DNA of 64,000 bases from Adhaeribacter arboris (GTDB lineage: Bacteria; Bacteroidota; Bacteroidia; Cytophagales; Hymenobacteraceae), in assembly GCF_003023845.1 (NCBI RefSeq), contig NZ_PYFT01000001.1:6448001-6512000 (forward strand). The letters run 5' to 3'. The first letter of the stretch is position 1. Every line of letters begins with the position of its first letter. A program made the position numbers and the translations under genes. The notes under the pieces were generated by a model. It was not told where the DNA came from, made no database searches, and saw nothing but the letters and a program-made list of their open reading frames with translations. Below are positions 7,858-16,894 of this stretch, piece by piece.

Positions 7858-9571
7858 GAACTCGTCTCGTGAAACGGTCGTGGCTGTTGCACAACTACCT
7901 GATTAATGGTAGCCGTTAAAGAAGGTTACCAATTAATCTTTGATGTTATGCAAGGCAAGAAGGTATTTGCCGAGGAGAAGGTGCTGCTCTTCTCCCTCTC
8001 GGCGCACGTGCCGGAACACAACTTTTACCGACGGTTGAAACAAGAGGTGGATCTGGATTTTCTCTACGAACTTACCCAGCCCTATTACGGGCGTTGTGGC
8101 CAACAGTCGATTGACCCGGTAGTTTTCTTTAAGCTCTGCTTAGTGGGTTACCTGGAGAATATTGTCTCGGACCGCCAGCTTATCGAACATTGCAGCCTGC
8201 GACTGGACCTGCTTTACTTTCTGGACTATCAGTTAGACGAGCCCTGGCACTCCCCGGTGAGTCGTACCCGTCAGCTCTATCCCGAGGCCCTGTTTGAATC
8301 GTTGTTTGATCAAGTTTTTCGCTTGTGTGTCGAGAAAGGCATGGTAGTCGGTCGTAGGCAGGCCATCGACTCGGCACCGGTCAAGGCTAATGCTTCCATG
8401 GACAGCCTGCTTCTAAAGCAACCGGCTGGGTCTGTGAAAATGTATGTGAATCAGATAACTATAGAGAATAGTTCAGCCGCCGAAGAGTCAAATAGAAATA
8501 AAAACAGCAAACCAGAGCAATTTATTTCTGCTCCCGAGCATCAATTAAGAAAGCTGGAAAAGCACCAAGATAATCTAAAAGAATCTCCTAAAGGTTTGGG
8601 AGGCAATCACGAGAAGGCCCGGCTGGTAAGTAATAAAACTCACTATGGTCCTACTGATGGGGATGCCCGTATATCGATCAAACCAGGTAAGGCTAAAAAA
8701 CTCAATTATCATTGCAGTCTGGCGGTAGATACAGCCAAAGGCGTCATCAGCCATGTGCAGGCCGACTTGGCGGATGGTAGAGATAGCCAGTATCTGCCCG
8801 CTATTACCTTGAAATTGCAGCGGCGGTTACTAGACAATGAGCTGCTTCTACAGGAGTTGTTGGCCGATAGTGGGTATTCTAATGGAAGCAACTACTCCTT
8901 TTTAGAGCAAAGAAAGATAATCGGCTGGATACCCGTGTTTGGCCAGTACAAACCGGAAATTGAAGGCTTCCCTTACAATCAACAGCAGGACCAGTTCACC
9001 TGTCCGGCCGGTAAAATACTCTCCTTTAAAACCTTTGACACCAATGCGGAGGGAGGATTACTAAAAATCTACCGGGCTACCTACCAGGACTGCAAACAGT
9101 GTCCTTTGAAATCCTCTTGTGTTCCTAAAAGCCCATGCCGACAAATTACCCGCACCGCTTACGACCCAGAGTATCGGCGGGCGCTAGAAAGGCAGCAAAG
9201 CAGAAAGGGGAAGCGAATGAAGCGGCTTCGGCAAAGCACCGTGGAGCCCGTCTTCGGCAGCTTAATTCATTATTATGGGCTACGGCAAATAGGGGTGCGG
9301 GGCAAAGCCGGGGCGCACAAGGTGATGTTACTGGCCGCTACTGCCTTCAACCTGAAAAAATACATGAAGTTCAAGCCAGTGAAAGTAGTAAGCCAAGCCC
9401 TTGCACTGGTTAAAGAGCAGCAAAATGTCTTTGCTCGCTATTTTATCGCTTTTACTACCCTCTTTACAACCAGGAAAGTACTCCCGGGGTGGCAATAAGT
9501 TCAGACCGTGAAATCAGTCAGGCTTAAAACAAAGTTGTGCAACAGCCACGACCGTTTTTTGAGACGAGTTC
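7858..9571 (+). mobile_element. IS1182-family insertion sequence, apparently complete
   Basis: About 1.7 kb with nearly perfect 38-bp terminal inverted repeats (7858-7895 and 9534-9571, differing only in the three bases after CTC) around a single full-length transposase gene. I could not identify a convincing target-site duplication in the flanking bases. It sits inside the integrated element, between the AT-rich gene pair/resolvase and the TonB operon. Confidence 0.88.
7906..9498 (+). CDS. IS1182-family transposase
   Basis: DDE transposase of 530 residues. The N-terminal region matches the DUF772-type transposase domain (GRCGQQSIDPVVFFKLCLVGYLENIVSDRQL). RRQAIDSAPVKANAS contains the first catalytic aspartate. 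A central DDE_Tnp_1-type region follows (YHCSLAVDTAKGVISHVQ, LLADSGYSNG). The late cysteine cluster CPAGK...CKQCPLKSSC is typical of IS1182. Length is normal and the frame is open, so the element may be active. The 38-bp inverted repeats lie 11 bp upstream of the start and 36 bp downstream of the stop. Confidence 0.93.
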   Translation: MVAVKEGYQLIFDVMQGKKVFAEEKVLLFSLSAHVPEHNFYRRLKQEVDLDFLYELTQPYYGRCGQQSIDPVVFFKLCLVGYLENIVSDRQLIEHCSLRLDLLYFLDYQLDEPWHSPVSRTRQLYPEALFESLFDQVFRLCVEKGMVVGRRQAIDSAPVKANASMDSLLLKQPAGSVKMYVNQITIENSSAAEESNRNKNSKPEQFISAPEHQLRKLEKHQDNLKESPKGLGGNHEKARLVSNKTHYGPTDGDARISIKPGKAKKLNYHCSLAVDTAKGVISHVQADLADGRDSQYLPAITLKLQRRLLDNELLLQELLADSGYSNGSNYSFLEQRKIIGWIPVFGQYKPEIEGFPYNQQQDQFTCPAGKILSFKTFDTNAEGGLLKIYRATYQDCKQCPLKSSCVPKSPCRQITRTAYDPEYRRALERQQSRKGKRMKRLRQSTVEPVFGSLIHYYGLRQIGVRGKAGAHKVMLLAATAFNLKKYMKFKPVKVVSQALALVKEQQNVFARYFIAFTTLFTTRKVLPGWQ

Positions 9572-9689
9572 GGTCAATGTATTTTAGGACTAAGCATAGC
9601 TTTCTAGAACTAAATAAAATCATTTTATTATTTATATATTAAGTTAGTTTAATTATGTAAGCTAATTTCTACTCATCCTACGCTAGCTG

Positions 9690-9746
9690 ATTTATTCTTA
9701 ATACTTTTATTTAGAATAAATCTAAATAAAAGTATTAAGAATAAAT
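9690..9746. repeat. Perfect 26-bp inverted repeat upstream of the TonB receptor
   Basis: Arms 9690-9715 and 9721-9746 are exactly complementary and flank a 5-base loop. The sequence is AT-only apart from a few bases. It ends 45 bp before the TonB receptor start. It could be a large operator, an mRNA leader hairpin or a remnant insertion end. There is no T-run pattern that clearly marks a terminator. Confidence 0.8.
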
Positions 9747-9791
9747 CTAAATAATTATGTTTGCTTTTGAAATCAACATGTTAAAATAACT

Positions 9792-12152
9792 ATGATCAAG
9801 AAACTTGCATATTTATCCATTGTTTTACTATTACTTTCCTGGGTAGCCAACGCTCAAACCGGCAGCATAACCGGCAAAATCACTTCTTCCGAAAACCAAT
9901 CTGTTCCCTTTGCTACTATCCGAATCAAGGGAACAAATAACGGAGTTGTGTCTAACGAATCCGGTATTTATACCATTCAGAATCTTGCGCTGGGTAGCTA
10001 CACCGTGCAAGTTTCCTTAGTTGGCTTTCTAACGCAAGAAAAACAGGTGTCTATTTCAGAAACAAATATGGCTATTCTGGATTTCGTGCTTATCGAAAAC
10101 GTGAATGAATTACAAACGGTGGAAGTAACGGGAAGAAAGCAAACTTCTTACAAAAACGATAATTCCTTTTCGGCGGCTAAAATCGAGATGCGGATAGCCG
10201 ACATTCCTCAGTCAATTTCTTCCGTTACCAAAGAATTTATCCAGGATAAGCAAGCCGTCAGACTGAATGAAGTCGTACAAAATGTAGCCGGGGTGAATCA
10301 ATTTTCTAACTATGATGATATTACCATGCGTGGCTTTCGAAATTCCGGTAGCAACGGCCGGCTCATTAATGGTCTGCGCACTATTAATACTTACAGCACC
10401 AGTCCTCTGTTGGTAAACATGGAAAAGGTAGAGTTTATCAAAGGGCCCGCTTCCGCCGTTTTCTCCAATACCAATCCCGGCGGCACGGTTAATATGATTA
10501 CTAAAAAACCATTGGACGAAGCCCGGCAGTCCATTCAATTCGGTACCGGTAGCTTCAATACCTTGCGCACCCAGGCAGATTTTACCGGCCCGTTAAATGA
10601 CGATAAGACACTCCTCTATCGCCTGAATATGGGGTTAGAAAATGCGGATACCTACCGAAAAAACATTATTAATAACTCCGTGGCAGTAGCTCCTTCCCTT
10701 TCTTTTCTTCCCCGCGCAGGAACGCGTTTTAATGCTGACTTTTTGTATACTAAACTAAGTACTCAGTTTGACAATGGCCGGACGATTGTAGATGGCACGA
10801 AGGATGTTTTGGCACTCCCCATGGATCTTAATATAGGTCAGCCACAAGATTACTTGCACCAGCAGAACTTCGCGCTTACCTTATCCTTCAGCCAAGCCTT
10901 AGCCAAAGGACTTGATTTAAACATCTCTTATTTAAAAGTAAAAACTAAGGAGACCTTCGGGGGACACGGTGTGAACGAATACATTACGCCAGATAGTGTT
11001 TCTTTAGCTTACGGCGTATCGGACCTAAATCAATACGGCAATAACCTAACCGCTTATATTACTTTCAACGCAACAACTGGTGTGGTAGTCCACACCATCA
11101 TGGGGGGGTACGATTATATTAATGGCGGTTACGTGCAGTTTTATAAAACTGCCGCTGGCCTCGCCGACGGGGTGGAAGACTTTAGTATCCTGCGCCCCTC
11201 GTACACTTTAAGACCCGTAGAAAATTATACTTACCAAGCCGCTAATATTGCTACCTACGGCTCTGATTATTATACTAATGGGGTATACCTGCAAGACCTG
11301 ATTAAATACCAAAGATTAAGTGTATTATTAAGCCTGCGTCAAGAATTTTATACTTATCCTCAATCTACCGACCTCTCCGTACAAGGTACTTTAAGCCGAA
11401 AACTTTCCCAGAAAGCTTTATTACCCCGAATAGGTATTACTTACGGCATTACTAACAACATCAACGTTTATGCTACTTATAATGCCGGCTTTGAAGCGCA
11501 GGATTCTTACTCCATTAGCGCCCCAGGAGCCGGAGGCCCTTTTAATCCGTTAACCAGTACTTTGTACGAGGCAGGGGCCAAAGGTGAATTTTTTCAAAAG
11601 CGTTTATTTGCCGGTTGGGCTATCTATGACTTAACGCAGAACAATGTGCTAGTCAGCGCTAATATTCCGACGCAACCTAACTTGCTTATCCAGCGTGGAC
11701 AAGAACGGGCTAGAGGAGTTGAGGTGGAAGCTGGGGGCTATATCACCCCTAATCTGAGCTTACAAGTAAGTTACGCTTATAACCAGGCCATTATTACCGA
11801 AAGTACCGAGGGCGATCCTGATCAACAGGTCGGACTAACGAAAGAAGGGGCACCTAAGAATGTGAGCGGGAGTTGGATCAAATATTCTATTAGCAAAGGA
11901 ATTTTAAAAGGATTAGGTTTTGGCGCTGGGCATTCGCAGGTAACAAAAAAAGAAACGTACGACCGGGCGCTCCAAATTCCCGGCTACCTTATTTTTAATA
12001 GCGCGGTGTATTACAAGGTAGATCGATTTCAAATCTCTGCTAATCTTAATAATCTTACCAACGCGAGATACCTAATCGGAGGATTTAACTATTACCGCAC
12101 GTTCCCCGGGGCTCCCCGTAATTATATGCTGGGGGTAGGTTATACTTTCTAA
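9792..12152 (+). CDS. TonB-dependent siderophore-type receptor
   Basis: Outer-membrane receptor of 786 residues, probably for an iron-siderophore complex. A signal peptide ends at VANAQ. Next is a carboxypeptidase-regulatory-like domain (SITGKITSSENQSVPFATIRIKG, residues about 25-110) common in Bacteroidota. The plug domain follows (DIPQSISSVTKEFI, KGPASAVFSNTNPGGTVNMITKKP), then a long beta-barrel ending in YTF, with the C-terminal phenylalanine expected of outer-membrane barrels. The next two genes follow at 11 and 31 bp on the same strand, suggesting an iron-uptake operon. No siderophore synthesis gene is visible. The substrate is inferred from family resemblance. Confidence 0.92.
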   Translation: MIKKLAYLSIVLLLLSWVANAQTGSITGKITSSENQSVPFATIRIKGTNNGVVSNESGIYTIQNLALGSYTVQVSLVGFLTQEKQVSISETNMAILDFVLIENVNELQTVEVTGRKQTSYKNDNSFSAAKIEMRIADIPQSISSVTKEFIQDKQAVRLNEVVQNVAGVNQFSNYDDITMRGFRNSGSNGRLINGLRTINTYSTSPLLVNMEKVEFIKGPASAVFSNTNPGGTVNMITKKPLDEARQSIQFGTGSFNTLRTQADFTGPLNDDKTLLYRLNMGLENADTYRKNIINNSVAVAPSLSFLPRAGTRFNADFLYTKLSTQFDNGRTIVDGTKDVLALPMDLNIGQPQDYLHQQNFALTLSFSQALAKGLDLNISYLKVKTKETFGGHGVNEYITPDSVSLAYGVSDLNQYGNNLTAYITFNATTGVVVHTIMGGYDYINGGYVQFYKTAAGLADGVEDFSILRPSYTLRPVENYTYQAANIATYGSDYYTNGVYLQDLIKYQRLSVLLSLRQEFYTYPQSTDLSVQGTLSRKLSQKALLPRIGITYGITNNINVYATYNAGFEAQDSYSISAPGAGGPFNPLTSTLYEAGAKGEFFQKRLFAGWAIYDLTQNNVLVSANIPTQPNLLIQRGQERARGVEVEAGGYITPNLSLQVSYAYNQAIITESTEGDPDQQVGLTKEGAPKNVSGSWIKYSISKGILKGLGFGAGHSQVTKKETYDRALQIPGYLIFNSAVYYKVDRFQISANLNNLTNARYLIGGFNYYRTFPGAPRNYMLGVGYTF

Positions 12153-12163
12153 ATTACGAGCAA

Positions 12164-13378
12164 GTGAGAATAACCTTTAAAAAAGTAATTGGTAAAATTC
12201 ATCTTGGGCTTGGACTGGCGTCTGGGTTAATTATCTTTATTGTTGCCATTACCGGCGCGATATACGTATTTAGCGATGACATTATCACTATTACGGAGAG
12301 TCGCTTTACCCAAGTCTCCGTAGAAAAGACCCAGCCTTTACTTCCTTCGCAACTTACGGCTATTGCCTTAAAAGAGCGGCAACGTTTCCTAGGGCCTAAA
12401 AAAGTGCCAACGTGGGATTGGGCTACCCTATATATTTTTAGAGAAGCCAATAAAGCGGTTCGTTTCTCCTCCCGGCATTACGAAAACCCGAATCAGTTAG
12501 TTGATATTTTTATTAATCCATATTCCGGTAAAGTGCTACATACCCGGGATACTTACGCTCATCCTTTTTGGGACATCGTGGCGGAACTACATGTTTCTTT
12601 AATGCTGGGTGAGGTGGGCTCCTATGTTGTTAGGTATAGTACCCTGCTATTTTTAGTCATGCTTCTTTCTGGCATTATTCTGTGGTGGCCTAAAAACAAA
12701 GCGGCAGCCAAACAACGCTTCTATTTTCGCTGGAAAAAAGGATTAAAATGGAAAAGAAAAAACTATGATCTGCATAACATTTTGGGTTTTTATGCTTCCT
12801 GGATAACGTTGTTTATGGTTATTACGGGCTTAGCCTGGTCGTTTGAGTGGTTTAAAAATATGGTGTATTTGGCGTTGAATAGTAAAGCTCCGGTAGAAAA
12901 TAACTTTCAATTAGCAACTCTTGTTCCTTCTGCGCATAGTTCTACTTTTATTATTGATAAGACCTATACTTTTGTAAGAAAAACCGATACTCAAGCTTAT
13001 TGTTACCACCTTAACTTCGCTACGAAAGATAATGAGCCTTTTAATGTCTATGCCAAACAAACTAACAATTGGGCTCCTGGTAACAATTATTATTTTAACC
13101 CGGTGACGGGTTTATTACTTGCTAAAAAAATGTATGCTGATTTATCCGCCGCAGAAAAATATGATCAGCTCAGCGGAGATATTCATTATGGCTGGATATT
13201 TGGCTGGCCTTCTAAAATAGCCGCCTTCTTAGCTTGTCTTATTACGGCTTCCTTGCCCATAACTGGCTTTTACATTTATTGGGGCAGAAAAAGAAAAGTA
13301 AAGCGAGTTTCTGGTACTTATTCACGGATATTGCCCAAATTCAAGTCTTTTCGGTCATTAAAACAAACGAAGCTTTGA
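12164..13378 (+). CDS. PepSY-domain iron-regulated membrane protein
   Basis: A 404-residue inner-membrane protein of the PepSY-associated TM family (PiuB/YqjW-like), commonly encoded next to siderophore receptors and thought to help reduce or release iron in the periplasm. The first membrane helix is at residues about 15-38 (IHLGLGLASGLIIFIVAITGAIYVF), with the typical H in KIHLGLGL. Further helices lie around 160, 210 and 350. PepSY-like stretches occupy the periplasmic parts. Translation starts at GTG, 11 bp after the TonB receptor stop, which argues for coupling to that gene. No haem ligands beyond conserved histidines can be proven here. Confidence 0.85.
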   Translation: MRITFKKVIGKIHLGLGLASGLIIFIVAITGAIYVFSDDIITITESRFTQVSVEKTQPLLPSQLTAIALKERQRFLGPKKVPTWDWATLYIFREANKAVRFSSRHYENPNQLVDIFINPYSGKVLHTRDTYAHPFWDIVAELHVSLMLGEVGSYVVRYSTLLFLVMLLSGIILWWPKNKAAAKQRFYFRWKKGLKWKRKNYDLHNILGFYASWITLFMVITGLAWSFEWFKNMVYLALNSKAPVENNFQLATLVPSAHSSTFIIDKTYTFVRKTDTQAYCYHLNFATKDNEPFNVYAKQTNNWAPGNNYYFNPVTGLLLAKKMYADLSAAEKYDQLSGDIHYGWIFGWPSKIAAFLACLITASLPITGFYIYWGRKRKVKRVSGTYSRILPKFKSFRSLKQTKL

Positions 13379-13409
13379 TAAAAGCTTTTACACAATTAAG
13401 CAAAACAGA

Positions 13410-14180
13410 ATGGGACGAATTCATCTATTTGAATGGGAAGACCAACCCTGGTTTCCCGCTTTTTTGAGGAATTATGGCACGGATTTTTTACAATTTCTGG
13501 CCAACAAAACCAGAATGTATCAACCTATCTTACCTATTCTCGCCCGAGGATTAACCAAAAGTAAAACCAACCAAATATTGGACCTGGGATCCGGTGGAGG
13601 CGGTGGCCTGATTTGGTTAAACAGCGAATTAAAAAAGCAGGTTCCGGACCTCCAAATTACGCTGACCGACTTTTATCCTAACTTACCCGCCTTTGAACGC
13701 ACGCAGCGGCAAGCAGCTAATTTTGCGTTTATCGAACAAGCCGTTGATGCTCGAAAAGTGCCAGCTGATTTGCCCGGGCTGCGCACCCAGTTTTTGTCTC
13801 TGCACCATTTTAAACCGGGCGATGCCCTTCAGATCTTGCAAAATGCGGTGGATGCTAATCGGTCTATCGCCGTGTTCGAAGCGCAAGAACGTAGTATAAT
13901 TAGCATTGTAGCCATGCTGTTATCGCCCATGAGTGTCTGGCTAACTACTCCGTTCATTCGCCCGTTCAACATCGGCCGCCTTATTTTCACCTACCTGATT
14001 CCTCTAGTTCCTTTGTTTGTTTTATGGGACGGTGTAGTATCCGCCTTGCGCACGTATTCTTTGGCCGAAATGAAACAGCTGGTGGCAAATGTAAAAGGAA
14101 AGGAGAATTATGATTGGGAAATCAATAAGCTAAAATCCGGACCGAGCGTCATCTTGTATCTACTGGGAACAAAAAAGTAG
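13410..14180 (+). CDS. Class I SAM-dependent methyltransferase-like protein
   Basis: A 256-residue protein with the SAM-binding motif ILDLGSGGGGGLIWL near residue 50 and an acidic motif ITLTDFYPN at the end of the second strand. Both are hallmarks of Rossmann-fold methyltransferases. The C-terminal half contains a hydrophobic stretch (IISIVAMLLSPMSVWL and LIFTYLIPLVPLFVLW, about residues 170-210), so it may sit at the membrane. It is third in the TonB receptor/PepSY operon, 31 bp after the previous stop. The substrate is unknown; modification of a siderophore or membrane lipid would fit the context but is a guess. Confidence 0.75.
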   Translation: MGRIHLFEWEDQPWFPAFLRNYGTDFLQFLANKTRMYQPILPILARGLTKSKTNQILDLGSGGGGGLIWLNSELKKQVPDLQITLTDFYPNLPAFERTQRQAANFAFIEQAVDARKVPADLPGLRTQFLSLHHFKPGDALQILQNAVDANRSIAVFEAQERSIISIVAMLLSPMSVWLTTPFIRPFNIGRLIFTYLIPLVPLFVLWDGVVSALRTYSLAEMKQLVANVKGKENYDWEINKLKSGPSVILYLLGTKK

Positions 14181-14259
14181 ATTAAAAAAGCGCTCGCTTT
14201 AACAGCAATTAAAAGGGCACTTTCTTCAGGGGCGAATCCGGGAATAAAATCCATTACAA

Positions 14260-14297
14260 GTTCACTTATATTGTTATCGTTCACTTATATTGTTATC
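14260..14297. repeat. Two perfect 19-bp tandem units
   Basis: The same 19-base unit, starting GTTCACTTATATTG, occurs at 14260-14278 and immediately again at 14279-14297. It lies in the spacer before the serine hydrolase gene and could be a paired regulator site. The rest of 14181-14453 shows nothing I can name. Confidence 0.7.
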
Positions 14298-14453
14298 ATT
14301 ATATAATATATTCGTTTGCCGAGCGACCTAGTTACCTATATATAACACACGGATGTCAGCTAAACGTCATAAGAACGCTTACAGCTTAGTTAACGGCAAC
14401 TACCCAAAGCTAACTACATGGACAAAGATAAATAACCATAACGCCCCTTTTTC

Positions 14454-15506
14454 ATGAAACAATTAGTTAAACTTCTGCCATTTCTTTTATCAGCATTTTT
14501 GGTTGGTAGTCCTTTATTCGCCCAACCAACCGACGACTATGCGGCCAAAATTGACAGTTTAATCCAAACCACTAGTCCCAGAAGTTTTAATGGCGTTATC
14601 TTGATCACCCAAAAGGGGAAAACCAAATACGCCAAGGCTTATGGCTATGCTGATTTTGAGCAGAAAATACCCTTAACCATCAAAGACAATTTCCGGATTC
14701 AGTCGAATAGTAAACAGGTGACCGCGGTGTTAATATTAAAAGAAGTGGAGAAAGGGAAAATAGACCTTCATAGCCCCATTAGAAAATATTTCCCCGAGAT
14801 ACAACAGACTTGGGCCGACACGGTAACCGTGCATCAATTACTCAACTTTTCGGCCGGCATAGCAGAAATTGACCAACCATTAGTTTTTAGACCCGGAACG
14901 GATTTTTTATACAGTGTCATCGCTTACACGATGCTGGGTAACATCCTCGAAAAAGTAACCGGAAAAACCTATATCCAAGCCGCCAATAACTTGTTTAAAG
15001 AACTGAAAATGCATAATACTTTTTGCTACGAAGAAGCTAAAAATCACAATAGGGTAGTCAGAGGATATACTAGCTCGAAAAGTGGATTCAAGATATCTAA
15101 CGTTCCCATGACCGAGAAAGAAAGGCTGGACTTTATTCCTGCCGGAGGCATTATCTCCAATGTAGAAGACCTGCACAAATGGGACACCAAACTGCATCAT
15201 GGGCAAATTTTAAAACCGGAAAACTACCAACTAATGACCACTTATACAATTATGGCGCAGCATGAAGCGCATGGCCCGGAAAAGATTGGCTATGGTTATG
15301 GCGTTCGCATTAGTGACAAAACATCCATTAAACACATCGGGCATTCCGGAAAGGGGTTAGGCTCCGCCTCCATTAAACTTTATTTTCCGGAAAAAGATGT
15401 CGATATGATTGTATTAGAAAATCAGTATAGTGAGGATAGTAGCCTGCATTACTATTTTGAAATAAAGATAAGAGAAATAGTCATGAATAGTAGTCTTGTA
15501 AGATAG
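14454..15506 (+). CDS. Serine hydrolase, class C beta-lactamase/penicillin-binding-protein fold
   Basis: Exported 350-residue enzyme: a signal peptide ends at LFAQ, followed by a beta-lactamase-related domain. The catalytic SxxK is S84-N-S-K87. The usual YxN region appears as the variant YSVIAY around residue 155, and HSGKGLG near residue 300 replaces the KTG box, as in many family members. Probably a peptidase or esterase acting on peptidoglycan-type or small amide substrates in the periplasm. It is not necessarily a resistance enzyme. Stands alone between spacers. Confidence 0.85.
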   Translation: MKQLVKLLPFLLSAFLVGSPLFAQPTDDYAAKIDSLIQTTSPRSFNGVILITQKGKTKYAKAYGYADFEQKIPLTIKDNFRIQSNSKQVTAVLILKEVEKGKIDLHSPIRKYFPEIQQTWADTVTVHQLLNFSAGIAEIDQPLVFRPGTDFLYSVIAYTMLGNILEKVTGKTYIQAANNLFKELKMHNTFCYEEAKNHNRVVRGYTSSKSGFKISNVPMTEKERLDFIPAGGIISNVEDLHKWDTKLHHGQILKPENYQLMTTYTIMAQHEAHGPEKIGYGYGVRISDKTSIKHIGHSGKGLGSASIKLYFPEKDVDMIVLENQYSEDSSLHYYFEIKIREIVMNSSLVR

Positions 15507-15856
15507 TGTAACTGCCGCCTTAGGAAAAGCGAGCGCAATTAACACAATAGACAGAAACAATAGTGCCAAACGGAGCAACAGCTATTCTCTTCTCGCTCTT
15601 CCTAAATACTACAACCGTTGTCATTTTCTATTGTATTAAACCCAGAAGTCAACCTTTATTTAATATATTAGTATCGGAAAAACACGCTTATAATACTGCT
15701 AAGCGCATATTATTCGAGAGCTTTGTGTGGTACTTTTACTGGATACTACCCTTGGCTTTTAATGATTCTGGTAAGAAAGAGTTCGTGCATTCCTTACCAG
15801 GATTGATACCAGGCAACTTGTACGGAGTAAAAGGCATCTTAAGGAAAACCCTCCTT

Positions 15857-16792
15857 ATGAAAAACCTCTTTCTGCTACTACTCTTTCTGCCTGTTTTCTG
15901 TTCCGCCCAGACTCCCAACTATTTAAACTATCATCACCAAATCATTCAAGCTGAAGAGTACCTAGTAGCGAGGCAATTTCCGGAAAGCTTAAAAATCTAT
16001 CGCCAGCTAACCGCTACCTATCCGCACGTTTTCTTACGGGATATGAAGGTGGCCGCTCAACTGGCCGCTTACACCAAAGATACCGCCAATCTATACTTCT
16101 TTTTAGAAAAAGCCATGCAAAAGGGTTGGACTGCGAAACAGATCCTAAAAAGAGAAAATCTCCAGCCGTTTAAATCCGATGATCGATTCCAAAAGCTACT
16201 GGCCGGCGAGGATCAATTCCATAAAACATTCGAAAATAAGATTAATTTAACTCTCCGAAAGGAGATCAAGCAAATGCTGGCCGCGGACCAGAAACGAGCG
16301 CTCCGCGTGGCCCTGACACCCGGAAAGAAGTGGCGGCAGCAGTACACGATGAAAAAGTTTGTGCCCCAAAACCGCGTGCAAGTGAGACGGATTAATCAAA
16401 TCATGGATCAGGTAGGCTACCCGGGCGAAAAGATCATTGGGGATCACTCCTGGGCGACGGTGCTGATCAGCCACAATGAGCATGATTACATTTACCAGCA
16501 GTTACGACCCAAGCTCTACGCGGCCCTGAAGCGTGGGGAGATCTCTGCCATTGAGCTGGCGATCGTGGAGTCCTGGCGCCGAGTAGTGGACACCAACGGG
16601 CAAGAAAAAGCTTTTGTGATTTGGGAGCAGGAAGTTAGCCAAGAAGAAGCTGCTCACGCGGATTCTTTAAGAAGCTCTATTGGGCTGCGCAGCATTGCTT
16701 TAAACAATAAATTACTGGACCTGGAAAAAGAATTAAAGATGAAATTTTATCTCTCTCCTTCCCATGGCGGACGAATCATCGTGAAACCATAA
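15857..16792 (+). CDS. Exported DUF6624-type protein of unknown function
   Basis: With the start at 15857 (preceded by AAGGAAAACC and followed by the signal peptide MKNLFLLLLFLPVFCSAQ) the product has 311 residues. The frame is open upstream to 15563, but that extension lacks a ribosome site and would bury the signal peptide. Middle residues (YLVARQFPESLKIYRQLTATYP) look like a tetratricopeptide-type helix pair. The C-terminal half (HSWATVLISHNEHDYIYQQLRP, followed by AIELAIVESWRRVVDTNGQ) resembles the DUF6624 family found in exported Bacteroidota proteins. No catalytic function can be assigned. Confidence 0.7.
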   Translation: MKNLFLLLLFLPVFCSAQTPNYLNYHHQIIQAEEYLVARQFPESLKIYRQLTATYPHVFLRDMKVAAQLAAYTKDTANLYFFLEKAMQKGWTAKQILKRENLQPFKSDDRFQKLLAGEDQFHKTFENKINLTLRKEIKQMLAADQKRALRVALTPGKKWRQQYTMKKFVPQNRVQVRRINQIMDQVGYPGEKIIGDHSWATVLISHNEHDYIYQQLRPKLYAALKRGEISAIELAIVESWRRVVDTNGQEKAFVIWEQEVSQEEAAHADSLRSSIGLRSIALNNKLLDLEKELKMKFYLSPSHGGRIIVKP

Positions 16793-16894
16793 GCATGACC
16801 AGTCAGCTACGATAAGTCTGGTTATACAAAATAAAGCCGGTTCATTCGTAGAACTCTGTCGTTTTGCGAGCTTTTTAAATCTTTGATTCTGCTT

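Noticed and set aside
7848-9581. Target-site duplication around the IS1182 element
   Set aside because: The bases directly outside the two inverted repeats do not match in a convincing way.
15563-15856. Extension of the DUF6624-type gene to an upstream start
   Set aside because: It would place 98 residues before an obvious signal peptide; no ribosome site there.
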